Below, piece after piece: positions 10,455-22,410 of a stretch of 64,000 nucleotides of DNA. The translations under genes were made by a program, and so were the position numbers. Numbering within the stretch: position 1 is the first letter of the stretch; every line of letters starts with the position of its first letter. The notes under the pieces are model-generated. The model saw nothing but the letters and a program-made list of their open reading frames with translations. It was not told where the DNA came from and did no database searches. The stretch lies in assembly GCF_000500935.1 (NCBI RefSeq), contig NC_022998.1, forward strand, positions 682,001 through 746,000, read 5' to 3'. The DNA comes from Spiroplasma apis B31. Its GTDB lineage: Bacteria; Bacillota_I; Bacilli_A; Mycoplasmatales; Mycoplasmataceae.

Positions 10455-11219
10455 ATGGTTATATTTTCATGATTATTAGCAATATTTCTCTCTTTATTTT
10501 TATGAACTTCACTATCATTATTTCCGAAATTTTATAAAAATAAAAAAACTTACACATCAATAAGAGTTATATTAATAGTATTTTTACTATTTGTTCAACT
10601 CCAAAGAACATGATATTTACATTTAAGAGTTAATGGTTGAGGTAACCCTGCAGACTACTTCTTATTGTATTTCTGTTCATTATCAGCATGAGCTGCAATT
10701 GTGATTTTGATCTATCCAAATAAAAGAACTCTAAATTGCTTTTTCCCATATATGATAATGGGTCCTGTTGTGACATTTATTTTTCCAACAGAAAAACCAG
10801 TTTTGTGAGATATAAACTTTTTCACTTTCTACTTATCTCATGCTTGCACTCTATTTACTGCAATGTATATTTATTTATATGGTTATACAGACTATAAACT
10901 TTCAAAAGATTCAATAGTTTGAAGCGCAGTTACAGGTTTTATAGTGGTATTTGGTGTTGAAGTATATAATCTTTACTTTGATCAAAATTTCATAATTGGT
11001 GATGTTGCTGGTGCATTTAATATCACTCATCTAAAAAGACCTTTACAATTATTGATAACATTTGTTGGGGGTGTCCCATTTGTCTTAATTGGATTGAGCT
11101 TTACCTACTTTTTCAAACCAATTTATATAAAAGAAGGTACCAAAGCTCATAATACTTGGTGAGAAAATTTTTTAATCAAAGTAAAAGAAAAAAGAGAGTT
11201 AAAATTGTCTAAAAAGTAA
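10455..11219 (+). CDS. integral membrane protein, YwaF/TIGR02206-like
   Basis: 254-aa membrane protein with about seven hydrophobic segments. Spacing and motifs such as GWGNPADYFLLYFCSLSAW and FFTFYLSHACTLFTAMY resemble the YwaF (TIGR02206) family of unknown function, in which a conserved His sits in a central helix. Strong RBS AAGGAGG before ATG 10455. Contains many TGA Trp codons. Its stop codon is within the left arm of the terminator. The family call is from memory of the pattern only. Confidence 0.65.
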
Positions 11220-11237
11220 TTTATATTACTTTTTTTT
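11211..11237 (+). terminator. Terminator overlapping stop codon
   Basis: AAAAGTAAT-TTAT-ATTACTTTT stem with a T8 tract. Confidence 0.7.
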
Positions 11238-11293
11238 ATTATGATTAAGTTATGCGAGTAAAATAATATTTGAGAAAATAAAGGAGATTTATA

Positions 11294-12406
11294 ATGCAAA
11301 CAGCTTCATTATCGTTATTGATAGTACTAATAGTATTGGTTTTAGTTCTGATTTTCATATTTGTTTTTAAAAAATCAGTTAAAAGCACTGATGGTGTTAG
11401 AAAAACTGATTTAGAAAATTTAAAACTAGAGTTTGACAAAACTAACTCTGAGAGTTCTAGTGAACTGAAAGTAATGTTATTAGAAAATATGAATAAACAA
11501 CAAGAAAGTTTATACAGTGTTCAAAATAATTTTAGAGAAATCATTGCAGAAAAAACCAGAGAAACACAAGATAAACTAGTAAACGCAAACGAAATTGTTA
11601 GGTCAATGATATCTAAGGTGGCAGAACAATCACTACCAATAGCAGAAGTAAAAGAAAAAGTTAATAAATTAGACAATCTATTAAGTCAAAATAATAAGGC
11701 GGGTAGTTCAGGGGAGTATTTACTAGAAAGAATATTTTCTAACTTAACTGGTTTTATCAAAAATCACAATTTGATCTATGAAAGACAATATACAATGAAA
11801 AAACTTAATGAAGGTAAAAAACTGATAGTCGATCTTTTCATTAAAGGTGATGACTCAAAATTTGTTAATATACCGATTGATTCTAAGTTTCCTTTCAATG
11901 CATATACAGCGCTTCTAAATGCAGAAGTCGATTCAAATAACTATAAAGACTTAGTTAAACAGTTTGAAAAAGATGTTAATGCAAGAGTCAAAGAAACATC
12001 AAAATATGTTAGTAGCGAAGATAACACTGTATATGCCATAATGTTTGTGCCAAGTGAGGGAATATTCTCTTATATAAATGCTAATACAGATATAATAGAC
12101 AGTGCATACAAGAAAAAAGTAATAATAGCAGGTCCAAGTACATTGATGGCGATTCTTCAGTCGGTTGACAAGTATATGTCATTATTCGATGATATTAGTA
12201 AATTCGATAAAAAGGTGGAAGTTCTTATTAAAACAATGAAATATATAGAAAATTATGACGCCAAAATGGAAGAGTTATTCTCAAATATTGTTAAACTTTC
12301 GAAAAGCTATGAAGAAGTAAAAGTAAAGGAAACATCTTTGAAAAATATATATAAAAAATTATTAAATGAAAGCAACATTGAAGAAATTAGTGAAATTAAA
12401 TTATAA
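11294..12406 (+). CDS. rmuC: RmuC-family protein
   Basis: 370-aa protein thought to limit inversion events at short inverted repeats. It has an N-terminal membrane anchor (LSLLIVLIVLVLVLIFIFVF), a coiled-coil region (about 40-140), then the nuclease-like RmuC domain: GSSGEYLLERIF, YERQYTM, VDLFIKGDDSKFVNIPIDSKFP (central part IDSKFPFNAY), MFVPSEGIFSYI and IIAGPSTLMAIL. RBS AAAGGAG before ATG 11294. No TGA codons. Given the inverted IS copies in this window its presence is relevant. Confidence 0.92.
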   Translation: MQTASLSLLIVLIVLVLVLIFIFVFKKSVKSTDGVRKTDLENLKLEFDKTNSESSSELKVMLLENMNKQQESLYSVQNNFREIIAEKTRETQDKLVNANEIVRSMISKVAEQSLPIAEVKEKVNKLDNLLSQNNKAGSSGEYLLERIFSNLTGFIKNHNLIYERQYTMKKLNEGKKLIVDLFIKGDDSKFVNIPIDSKFPFNAYTALLNAEVDSNNYKDLVKQFEKDVNARVKETSKYVSSEDNTVYAIMFVPSEGIFSYINANTDIIDSAYKKKVIIAGPSTLMAILQSVDKYMSLFDDISKFDKKVEVLIKTMKYIENYDAKMEELFSNIVKLSKSYEEVKVKETSLKNIYKKLLNESNIEEISEIKL

Positions 12407-12460
12407 GATTACTAAATTACTTTTATGATAAAATCATTCTAAATAAGAATAGGTGAAAAA

Positions 12461-13453
12461 ATGAAAAAAATTCTATCTCTAATTGCATCAGTTGGTCTTG
12501 TTACAACTCCAATCACTTCTATGGTAATCTCATGCAACACATCTACATCAAATAAAAAATTTAACAGCATCTCGGATATTGGAAAGCTTTGAAATACAAA
12601 TAATTTTAAAACTATATCTTTATCAGAATTTTATGTAAAATCAAAAGTTGAGGAAAATTCTCAAAATGAAGATAGTTGAAAAGCTAAATTAAAATTATCT
12701 TTATCTAAACTAGTTGCATATCGATTTAGTGCAACAGATGGTGATGAAAGTAGTCAAGAAAAGGCATATACCGAGTTCAATAAAGAAGATGTTAAAGTCT
12801 ACTTTGATAATCCACAAAAAAATAAAGAAGCTGAAGAAATCAATGATACTAATTTAGAAGACTATTTAGAATATACTGGTTTATCAAGTAATGAACCAGT
12901 AATGGCTACATTCTATTTAAAAAGTGACAACTTGGGAACTATTGATTTCAATGTTACAAATAAACATACAATTTATTTAAATTCAGAGTCAATCGCTGGT
13001 GGTGATTACACATATGTACTCGGTTGAAATGAAAAAATGAAAATATTAAAAAATTGAAAGAACAATATGAAAGCATCAACAGATCAAGAAACTACTGGTA
13101 ATAATCCAACATTTTATTTAGACGAAAATGTCAAGGGTGAACTAACAGAGTTAGATTTGAAAGTAGAAATTTTAAAAGCTTTAAACAAGAATCTAAATCA
13201 CGCCTTATTCATAAATAGTTTAATAAAAAAAGACACAAGAAAATCCCCAACAGATGAATCTAAAACAGAAGAGTATAAAAACTTTAGCTCTGAAATGTTA
13301 ATAAACTATTTAATTGGATACAAGGAAAAAATCGGGGGTAATATTCAAACAAACTCAGTTTCACAATTAGATGCTAAAAAAAGTTTTGATGCAACCATCT
13401 TTGGTCAAGAATTTACTATAAAATGTATCAAAGGTATAACAATAGTAAAATAA
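12461..13453 (+). CDS. lipoprotein of unknown function
   Basis: 330-aa surface lipoprotein. A 23-residue signal peptide (KKILSLIASVGLVTTPITSM) ends with the lipobox VISC, so Cys25 should be lipid-modified. The mature protein is hydrophilic, Asn/Lys-rich, and I recognise no domain. Start ATG 12461 follows AGGTG. Standalone between rmuC and nusB. Confidence 0.8.
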
Positions 13454-13534
13454 AACAACTTCATAAACAAAATGGACTTTTTCAGGGTCTTTTTTTTGTT
13501 ATAATATAAACAATTATTGAGTGAGGTAAATATA

Positions 13535-13951
13535 ATGACTCTTAGTGTTAGTTTTTTGAAAAAAAGAAGAAGAATGTCTATTCAAATGATTTATAGAGCG
13601 CTTATTCTCGATGAAAATATTGATAGAGTAAAGCAAGACGTTCTTGATGGATTTCAATTACAAAATATTGATGATAAAACTAGTGAGTATTTGTTAAATA
13701 ACCTAGATTATTGTGAGAAAGCTTATTTCATCATCAAACCTTTCATTGGTAAAACATGAAGTTGAGATAGATTACCTAAAATGATTCAGGCTATATTATT
13801 AAATGGTGTCTACGAAATAAGCGAAACAGATATTCCTAAACCTGTTATTATCAACGAATCAATTGAGTTAGTAAGAGAATTTTTACCGAACTGAAACCCA
13901 ACATTCATCAATGCAGTTTTAGATCAAATAAATCCTATTAAGGAAGGTTAA
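13535..13951 (+). CDS. nusB: transcription antitermination factor NusB
   Basis: 138-aa RNA-binding antitermination factor. The C-terminal half has the family pattern MIQAILLNGVYEISETDIPK followed by INESIELVREF and FINAVLDQI. The N-terminal RRRMSIQMIYRALI matches the usual R..A.Q.LY start. ATG 13535 is preceded by GAGGT. Reads straight (4 bases) into a large unknown gene and then xseA, as nusB-xseAB-dxs-tlyA clusters do in related bacteria. Confidence 0.9.
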
Positions 13952-13955
13952 TATT

Positions 13956-15422
13956 GTGGAATTAAAAAACTATGATACTTTAATCTCAGAAGCACAAAAA
14001 CTTTTTCTTAAAGTCAAAGAAAAAATACGGGTTTTTTTTATGATTGATTTCAAGAACTATATCTATAAAACAAAATTAGAAAAGTTTGATAATGTAGAAA
14101 AAAGTTTCTTGAATAAAGGCTTTTCTGAGTTTGTAGCTGTTCATTATTTAAAGAAAATAATTGAAAAAAACTTTACAGAAAATAATTACAAATATTTAAC
14201 TAATTATAATTCTCAAGCAACAAAAAAAATTGAGAATAAAGAGTATGATAATATTCTTATAATTGGAGCCAATAATGTAACAAAAGAAAATAAAAAAATG
14301 GTTGACCTCGTAAATAAAATAGCAAAACACACAAACAAAAATATAAGTATAAAAAATATGAATTGATACAATAAGGTTTACTTTCATAAATTCATATTTC
14401 ATCACTCGATGTTGAATTACTTGCAAACAGACTTATTAAATGATTTTTCAAATTACGATGTTTCATTATTTAACAACATTACAAATTACAAATTTAAAAA
14501 TACAAGTTTAAACTTTGAAAACGATTGAAAAAACTACTTAAATTTTCATATAATACCCGAATTCAAAATTTTTATGAATACATACATAGAAGTCGATAGT
14601 GATTCTTTAGAGAAAAAAATAAAAATGAGTGAGGATGCAATTACTGAAAACACACTAGTTATTTTTTACAATAATGTTAAAATGAACTCACTTTATAAAT
14701 CTTTGTATTTGAATAATATAAGTACGTTTTTAAAATTGTTAAAAAATAATACACCCGTAATCTCAATAAGAAATACTAGTTTATTCAACTTAATTAAAAC
14801 TTTAGAAATATATAACTTTGAAAATCTAGAAGATTTGCAAAAGTTGTTATGTCAAGATAACGTTTCAGAGCCAATAAAGCCAACTGATATCTTAAATAAT
14901 TATTGAGAAGAAATTTTAAAAGATCAAACACTATTAGAAGAAACTTTAAAAGATGATGATAATTTTTCTGCAAAAGAAAAAAATATGTGAGAAGATAGTG
15001 ATCTTTTGAAAACTGTTGACATCAATGAACCTCACGAATTTAATATTTTTAAAAACAAAAACACCTTACTAATTGATAAATTATTAAGCGATAATAATTA
15101 TAGTGATATAGATTCATTCAAGTTTGACTCCAACAAATTGAAGGAAAGTTTGAATCGATATATTGATCTATTTAAGGAATTATGAAAAAGTAATACTAAT
15201 GTGAGTTTGAATAACACAGAAAATAAATGAAACCATTCATCATTAGATGGTATCACATTGAAAGAATTGCATGTCTTAGTCAACAATTCTTGCGAACGCA
15301 TTTTAGAAATAATTAAGACAAATAACTTAGACCTTAATTCCTATCACTATTATTATCAGTTATACATGAAAGTCATAACGACAACGAAGGAAATTAAATT
15401 AATTTTAGAAAACTATAATTAG
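13956..15422 (+). CDS. large hypothetical protein between nusB and xseA
   Basis: 488-aa soluble, Asn/Lys-rich protein starting at GTG 13956 after AGGAAGG. No motif recognised; residues 95-110 contain DNILIIGANNVTKENK, resembling a beta strand-loop-helix but without a P-loop. Translationally packed between nusB and xseA, so cotranscribed with nucleic-acid genes. It may be a fast-evolving lineage-specific protein. Confidence 0.75.
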
Positions 15423-15433
15423 AGGTATACATT

Positions 15434-16759
15434 TTGGAAACAAAAGTTTTAAAAATTAAAGATTTGAATGAAAACTTAAAATTTTTTATAGAGTCATCAA
15501 ATAATTTTAAAAATATCAATATAAAAGGTGAAATTGCAAACCTTACTTATAACAAATCAGGTCATATATACTTTTCTTTGAAAGATAATGAAGCGAAAAT
15601 AGATTGTGCTATTTGAAAAAGTAATGCACAAAAGTTTATCAACTTAAATCCACAAGAAGGTACGGAAGTTATCGCATCAGGATCACTTAGTTTTTATAAA
15701 CCAACAGGAAAATTAACATTTACAATTGTGAATGTTAAGCTCGATGGTATAGGTGAGTTATCGATAATTTATGATAAACGATATAATGAGTTGAAACAAA
15801 AGGGTTGATTTGATAATGAAATCAAAAAAAATATTCCTAAAATTCCAAAAAATATCGGTATTGTTACAGCTGAATCGGGAGATGCAGTAAGGGATCTTAT
15901 AACAACAGCTAAAAGAAGATATCCACCAGTGAATATTTATTTATTCCCATCATCAGTACAAGGAGAAACTGCAGCTAATGATATCGCTAATAAAATAATG
16001 AAGGCTAATAGATTTCATAAAAAGTTAGATTTACTGATTGTTGGTAGAGGTGGAGGAAGTTATGAAGATTTATGAACGTTTAACGAAATGGCAGTATTGG
16101 AAGCAATTTATAAATCTAATATTCCCATTATTTCTGCTGTAGGACACGAACCTGATGTAACATTGGCCGATTATGTTGCTGATTTGAGAGTTTCAACACC
16201 AACAGCCGCAGGGGAAAGAGCTGCGCCTGAGAAAACTAACTTGATCCAAGCTTTAAATAATAAACTAAAAGAGTTGGGTAATGTGTTATCAAATAAAATA
16301 AATATTGAAAAAAATAAAATATTAAATTTTGAGAACGAACAAAAGAAAGTTTTAATAAATAAAATTTTATTCATGGATAAAGAATTATCTAACTTGGATA
16401 ACTATTTGAATGAAAGTTTAATTAGAAAATTCCAAATGGCAAAAACAAGTTTAAATAACCACATCAACAATGTAAGATTCCTATTCAAACATAATTTTGA
16501 TAAAACAAAAAATTATTTAATTGCAACCAATGAAGGATGAAACAAAAAATTATTAGAAAACTATAATTTATTGAAAAATACTATTTTTCAATTAGATGAA
16601 AAGTTAGATTTATTAAACCCTCTAAAACCTTTAGAACACGGTTTTGCAATTTTAAAACAAGATGAAAAGATAATAAAATCAGTCACAAGTATCAACAAAC
16701 AAAATAACATAGAAGCTATTCTGATTGACGGTAAAATCAATTTGAAAGTAGAAAATTAA
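15434..16759 (+). CDS. xseA: exodeoxyribonuclease VII large subunit
   Basis: 441-aa large subunit of exonuclease VII. The N-terminal OB domain has [20 protein letters not shown], of which [11 protein letters not shown] is the core. The catalytic part has [31 protein letters not shown] and [20 protein letters not shown], followed by STPTAAGE. A long coiled coil covers about 250-380. Start TTG 15434 is chosen for AGAGGT 7 bases upstream. xseB follows after 14 bases. Confidence 0.97.
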
Positions 16760-16773
16760 AGGAGAATTAAAGA

Positions 16774-16980
16774 ATGTCAAATAAAAGTTTTAATGAAATG
16801 TTAGAAAATATTAAGTTAATATCTAATAAATTAAATGACCCAAATACATCAATGGAGGAGTCAATTAATTTATTTAAAGAAGGTAAGGAGATCATATCTC
16901 AAGCAAAAACTCAACTAGAAACTTTAGAAGGTGAAATAAAAAAAGTTCTAGATAATGATGAGTTAGAAGATTTTAATTAA
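16774..16980 (+). CDS. xseB: exodeoxyribonuclease VII small subunit
   Basis: 68-aa small subunit with the family pattern FNEMLENIKLISNKL, then SMEESINLFKEGKEII. RBS AAAGGAG before ATG 16774. Stop codon abuts the terminator. Confidence 0.93.
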   Translation: MSNKSFNEMLENIKLISNKLNDPNTSMEESINLFKEGKEIISQAKTQLETLEGEIKKVLDNDELEDFN

Positions 16981-17000
16981 GACCTTTTTAGGTCTTTTTA
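16979..17000 (+). terminator. Terminator after xseB
   Basis: AAGACCT-TTTT-AGGTCTT stem with following Ts. Confidence 0.75.
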
Positions 17001-17025
17001 TGTTTAAATATAGAGAGGGGAGTTG

Positions 17026-18669
17026 ATGTTTATGAACTGAAAGGAAATCAATAATTACAATGATCTATCAGGTTGTGAAAGTACTGATACTCTTGCTTCC
17101 TTGGCTGAGGAAATAAGGAATTATCTTATTAATTTTACAAACTTGAATGGTGGTCATATCGGAAGTAATCTTGGTGTAGTAGAACTAACTATTGCCTTAC
17201 TTTCGAGGTATAGTCCAGAAAAATATATTTATCTTTTTGACACAGGACATCAATCTCATGTTTATAAGCTTCTTACAGATAGAAAAGAAAAATTTGAAAC
17301 TATAAATAAATTTAATGGTATTTCTAACTTTCAAGAGATTTCAGAAAGTGATTTTGATTATATATCAACAGGTCATAGCGGAACAGCAATTGGATATGCT
17401 ATGGGATATAGCGTTGGGCAATCAGAAAAAAAAGTTATATCTATTGTTGGAGATGCTGCATTTTACGGTTCATATACCAATGCAGGGTTGTTAAACTTGA
17501 TTAAAAGTGAAAATAAAACTATAACTATTGTTAATGATAATAATGAAGCAATTGGTAGAAACTCCATCAAAATAAAGAACTTAAGATCATATGTAGAAGG
17601 AATTGGATTCAACTATGTATATTGTGATGATGGTCATGACTTTTCCAAATTGTTTGATGCTTTCAATGAATGTGAAAAATACAACAATCATGTAATCATA
17701 CATGTGATAACTAAAAAAGGATTTAAATATAATGGTGAAAAGGAATTAACATTCAATCACACAATAGAAGAAAATAAAAATAATACATTCCAAAAAAAAA
17801 TACCTGAACTTATTGAAAGTTGTTTTAACAAAAACTCCTACTTGATTTGTCCTGCAATGATTAATGCCAGTGGCTTCACAAAGCTATGGGAAAATTATCC
17901 TAAAAACGTCATAGATTGTGGTATAAACGAAGAACTAACAGCACTAGTTGCAAGCTCGTTGGCTAATTTGGGTAAAACGGTTTTTATATCAGTGTATTCA
18001 ACATTTTTCCAAAGAATGTTTGATCAGTTAACACACGATATTTTTAGAAATAACTTAAATATTATTTTTCTAATAGACCGAGCAGGTATAAATTATACAA
18101 CAGGTATAAGTCATCACGGAATTTATGACGTTAGTTTAATCCAAAATTTCAATGACACAATCATTTATTGTCCAGCTACTTCAAGCGATATTTCAAATAT
18201 AAAAAATTTAATTGTTAATAACAAAAAACAATTATTCATAAGATATGAAAAAGCAGAAGTGATAAATTTAAATTATAATGAAAATCAAAATGATCAAGGA
18301 TGAGTGGAAGTTATTTACAATAAAAATAACTCATCAACTATAATTACATACAGTGTGATCTTAAAAGAGTTTTACGACATCATAACCAATAACAACTATC
18401 CTATAAATTTAATAAACGCCAGATTTATAAACCCCATAGATAAAAAAATATTGGAAAAACATAAAGAAAATAAAATTTATGTATACGAACAAGTTATAAA
18501 TAAAAATAATTTATTTACAAACATAGATTTATTTTATAAAAAGAAAGATAATATATATAGTTATGCTTTAAATAGAAATGATATTCATCACGGTTCTAAA
18601 AAAGATTTGCTAAGTAATTTGAAAATGGATCCAGAAGATATAGTGAATATAATTTTAAAAAACAATTAG
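17026..18669 (+). CDS. dxs: 1-deoxy-D-xylulose-5-phosphate synthase
   Basis: Thiamine-diphosphate enzyme joining pyruvate and glyceraldehyde-3-phosphate to start the MEP isoprenoid pathway. At 547 aa it is shorter than the usual ~620. Visible motifs: NGGHIGSNLGVVELTIAL, FDTGHQSHVYKLLT, STGHSGTAIGYAMGY and the TPP motif GDAAFYGSYTNAGL with NDNNEAIGRN. Later come DCGINEELTALVASSLA, HDIF and DRAGINYTTGISHHG. The first TPP Asp-Gly is Asp-Ala, as in other DXS enzymes. ATG 17026 (or 17032) follows AGAGGGGAG. TGA Trp occurs at residue 5. Confidence 0.93.
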
Positions 18670-18686
18670 TAAAAAGGAGGTAAATT

Positions 18687-19490
18687 ATGAATGATACAGA
18701 TAAAGAGTTCTGACTTAAAAAAATAGCAGAAGAAGAACTTTTAAATAATTTATTAGACTCAAAATCTGAAAAAAAATTAGAAAGTTTTCTTGAAAATTTA
18801 AATCAAATAAAAGAAATACTACATATAAAAGAAAAGAATGATAAAAAAATCTTTCAAGAATACAATAATAAAATTGTCATACCAACAGGTAGTGAAGAAA
18901 CATTAATTGAAGAGTTAAATATTTTTAACAAAAACATGTATGATGATTTTCCAGAACATTATAATTTAGATTTTCCAGAAAAAATAAAAGAACTAAAGAA
19001 GGAGTTCACTAAACCTAAACCAATTAAAAAAAATATTTTTAATTTATCTCAACCATATATACAGGAAACCACTAAAGAACTAAATTCTGATGATATGAAA
19101 ACAATTTTATCTCCACAAAGTATTATAGAACAAGAAGAATCAGATAATAAAAATGAAACTTTATCAGATGAAGTTAAAGAAATTTATTTGAACTCAGAAG
19201 AAGAAAAACAAGAATGTTTAAATGAAATAGCAAATAATTTAAACAAAGGTAATTATAATAAACTTAAATTAAATAGAAGAATGTCTTTAACATGCAATAG
19301 ATATATGAAAAAATTAAATAAAATTAAACAAGGCTTTATTGATACATATGGTTCAGAAATATTTAAGAAAATTAGAGGGTGAATAATTGAAGAAAATATT
19401 CTTTACCACAATGCTGACAAAGAAAAAAAACTTGAGGCATTGAATTTAAAGAAAGAAAAGATAAATGCAAAAAGAAAAAGATTTAAATAG
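18687..19490 (+). CDS. hypothetical charged protein
   Basis: 267-aa Glu/Lys/Asn-rich protein, mostly helical, with no signal peptide. The C-terminal part (about 195-260) is basic, with LKLNRRMSLTCNRYMKKL. RBS AAAGGAGG before ATG 18687. It sits between dxs and tlyA with short gaps, where Bacillus has xseB-ispA-dxs-yqxC, so it is in the operon but not a recognisable isoprenoid gene. Confidence 0.75.
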
Positions 19491-19501
19491 GAGGTGAAAG
19501 G

Positions 19502-20323
19502 ATGAAAGAAAGGTTGGACCAAATTTTATTAGACTCAAAACTAGTTGAGACTCGCAGCAAAGCAAGAGGTTTAATAATGGATGGAAAGGTTATTGTCAAT
19601 AATGAAAAAATAACTAAACCAGGAACATTATTTGATCGTGAAAAAATAAAGCTAAACTTAGTGAATGAGGATAACCAATTTGTAAGTAGGGCTGGAGCTA
19701 AATTATCAAAAGCTATTGAATTATGAAAGTTAGATATAACAAACAAAGTTTGTTTAGATATTGGTAGCTCTACTGGTGGCTTTACAGATTGCTGTTTACA
19801 GTACGGAGCAAATCATGTATTTGCTGTGGACGTTGGTACAAATCAATTAGATTATAGGTTACGAACCGATAAAAGGGTAACTTCTATGGAAAAAACTAAT
19901 TTTAGAAATGTAACAAGAAAACATTTCAATAGAAACATTGATTTTTTTTGTTGTGATGTGAGTTTTATATCCTTAGATAAAATATTAAAACCTTTAAAAG
20001 ATATAGTTGACGATAATACTTTTGGTGTACTTTTAATAAAACCTCAGTTTGAATTAGACAAAGAAGATGTTAAAAAAGGAAAAATCAACTCTAAGATGGA
20101 TCATAAAAAAGCGATAAGTAGGGTAGTTGATTATTGTAATGCTAATAATTTCAGAGTAAACGGAATTGATTTTTCCCCTATTTTAGGAAATAAAAAGAAA
20201 AATATTGAATACATTTGTTACATCGAAAAACTAAGTAATGTCAGTCATGAACAACCTACAATAAATAACATATTAGATATAGTTGAAACTGCTTGAAAAT
20301 ATTTTGAGGTTCACAATGAATAA
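19502..20323 (+). CDS. tlyA: TlyA-family rRNA 2'-O-methyltransferase
   Basis: 273-aa protein with an N-terminal S4 RNA-binding domain (RLDQILLDSKLVETRSKARG, then FVSRAGAKL) and a Rossmann methyltransferase domain (CLDIGSSTGGFTDCCLQYGA, VDVGTNQLDYRLR). Known members (TlyA, YqxC) methylate ribosomal RNA; older annotations say hemolysin. RBS AGGAGGTG before ATG 19502. The stop overlaps the start of the next gene by 8 bases. Confidence 0.93.
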
Positions 20324-21617
20324 AGTTATTTTCTTATTAGATATGGATGCTTTTTTTGCAAGTTGTCATATGGTTAATGACCCGAGTTTGAAAAATAAAA
20401 ATGTTGTTGTGGCATCAACTAATAGAAGAGCAATAATTACAACTGCAAGTTATAATGCAAGAAAGTTTGGAATCTCAGCAGGAACACCAGTGTTTAAAGC
20501 TAAAGAATTATGTCCGGACTTATATATTGCTGAAAGTGATTTTAATCTTTATATACAATACTCTCATAGGGTTTTTGATATAATATACGAACACTTTACA
20601 AAAAATTTTGAAGTAGCTTCAATCGACGAATGCTATATAGATGTGACTAATATTTGAAAAAAACATGGTACAGTAAAGAGAACAGCTCAAGCGATTTTAA
20701 ATAAAATATTCGAAGAAACAGGTTTAACTTGTTCAATTGGAATTAGTACAAATAAATTTTTAGCAAAGACTGCAGTTGATTTCAATAAACCTTTTGGAAT
20801 TTCGTTCTTATTAGAAAAAGATATACCAGAAAAATTATGACCATTACCAATAAAAGAAATGCATATGGTTGGAGAAGCTACTGAAAAAATTATGAAGAGC
20901 TTAGATATTAATACTATTGGAGATTTAGCGAAAGCTGATGTCAATGCTGTAATATCTTCCATCGGAAAACGTGGCTATGTTTTATGAAATTGAGCGAATG
21001 GTATAGGTGATGATTCAGTAACTAGAGAGTCTAGTGAATTGAAATCTATTGGAAACGAGATGACACTTCATTTTACAACAACCAACAAAGATGAAATTGA
21101 AGAAATAATATACGAATTATCACTAAAAGTTAGTGAAAGAGCAAAGAAAAGATATTTGGTTGGTAAAACTATTGCTATAGTTGTAAAATTTTTAAGTGAT
21201 AGTCATGGCGAATACAACAAGAAGGAAAGAAAGAAACACTTAATAAGACAAGAAACTATCACCGATCCAACAAATGATGTAGAAGTTATTTATTCAGTTG
21301 CGAAAGAATGTCTTTATGATATTTGAGAAGGTGATCCACTCTTGTTATTAGGAGTTCGATTAACCAAGTTATCAAATAAGATAGAAGAGAAGAAACAAAT
21401 AACCTTTGATGAAATTGATTTAAACGATACTGCTAATTTAAATTTTATTGAAAGAATAATTTATGATTTGAATATCAAGTTTGGTAAAGAATTTATTTTC
21501 ACTGGTAATAAATTATTGATGTATAATGAAAAAAATCGAAGTCAAAGTAAATATTTAAAAAATGATGATGTACATTTATCAAACAAACAAATAATGGATA
21601 AATGAAAAGGTGAATAA
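20316..21617 (+). CDS. dinB: Y-family DNA polymerase IV
   Basis: 433-aa translesion DNA polymerase. Motifs: FLLDMDAFFASCHMVNDP (metal Asp), TTASYNARKFGI, EVASIDECYIDVT (catalytic Asp-Glu), TCSIGISTNKFLAKTAVD and the helix-hairpin-helix region EKIMKSLDINTIGDLA. The little-finger domain follows with a lysine-rich end. ATG 20316 overlaps tlyA by 8 bases (coupled translation). No typical sliding-clamp QLSLF tail seen. Confidence 0.93.
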
Positions 21618-21618
21618 C

Positions 21619-22254
21619 ATGTCACAAGTAGATATTAAATTAGATGATATCATTTTAGAATTGAGATCAATTCATAGGCAACTTAATCAAATATTTTTTG
21701 AAGGAAAGCTGCATTCTGTTCAAATCAATATAGAAAACAACATTAGACGTAGAAAAGTTTTAACCCAAGGTACTTTCGAACCAAATGATAATTGAAGTTC
21801 AAAAGAGAGTCAAATCACAATATGAACATCTTCATTAGACGGTGATTATTATAATATAATAGCCATCTTGCTACACGAAATGGTACATCAATTCAATTAC
21901 GAAAACGGAATAAAAGATGTTGAAAACAATCAGAGACATAATAAAAAATTTAGAGATGCGGCATTAAGAGTGGAGCTTTCGTTACCTAAAACTGTGAGAG
22001 GTGATGGTACAAATTCTAAAAAAGGTTTCATGTTTACAGAACCTAGTGAAAGTTTAAAAAAATTAATAGACGAAAAACTAGATTTTAATAAATCTGTATT
22101 TAGTCTTAAACATAACTATGCAATAAATAGAGCACAAAAGGGGTATAGTAGTAGAAATACTTACACTTGCTTAGGTTGCGACTTAAAGATAAGTAGTTCA
22201 AAAGAGCTAAATTTAAAATGTTTAGATTGTGATTTAACTCTTACCATCAAATAA
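21619..22254 (+). CDS. SprT-like zinc metalloprotease domain protein
   Basis: 211-aa protein. The metal-binding motif LLHEMVHQFNY (HExxH) is followed by NNQRHNKKFRDAA, giving the third His. The C-terminus has a zinc-ribbon (TCLGCDLKI...LKCLDCDL). This is the SprT/Spartan architecture, which in other organisms degrades DNA-protein crosslinks. It starts at ATG 21619, one base after dinB, and follows tlyA-dinB. A role in damage tolerance with dinB is inference. Confidence 0.88.
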
Positions 22255-22284
22255 AGTGTATATTTAAATATACACTTTATTTGA
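22247..22284 (+). terminator. Perfect 38-bp palindrome at operon end
   Basis: TCAAATAAAGTGTATATTT followed directly by its exact reverse complement, overlapping the SprT-like stop. It would form a long A/T stem; the T tract after it is short, so termination is likely but not certain. Confidence 0.65.
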
Positions 22285-22410
22285 TGTATTTGGTTTATTC
22301 GGATAATATAATTATAAGTTACTTTTTTTGACCCCCTATTGTTTTGAGTTTAAAAAAAATGGTAAAATTAGTATATTAAAGTCTACTTTAAGACTACTGG
22401 AGGTAAGCAC
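22285..22410 (+). promoter_or_regulatory. Probable promoter region
   Basis: Contains TTGAGT and TAAAAT-like boxes (about 22344-22368, spacing shorter than ideal) and a small repeat AGTCTACTTTAAGACT before the ribosome binding site TGGAGG. Low-confidence promoter call. Confidence 0.3.
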
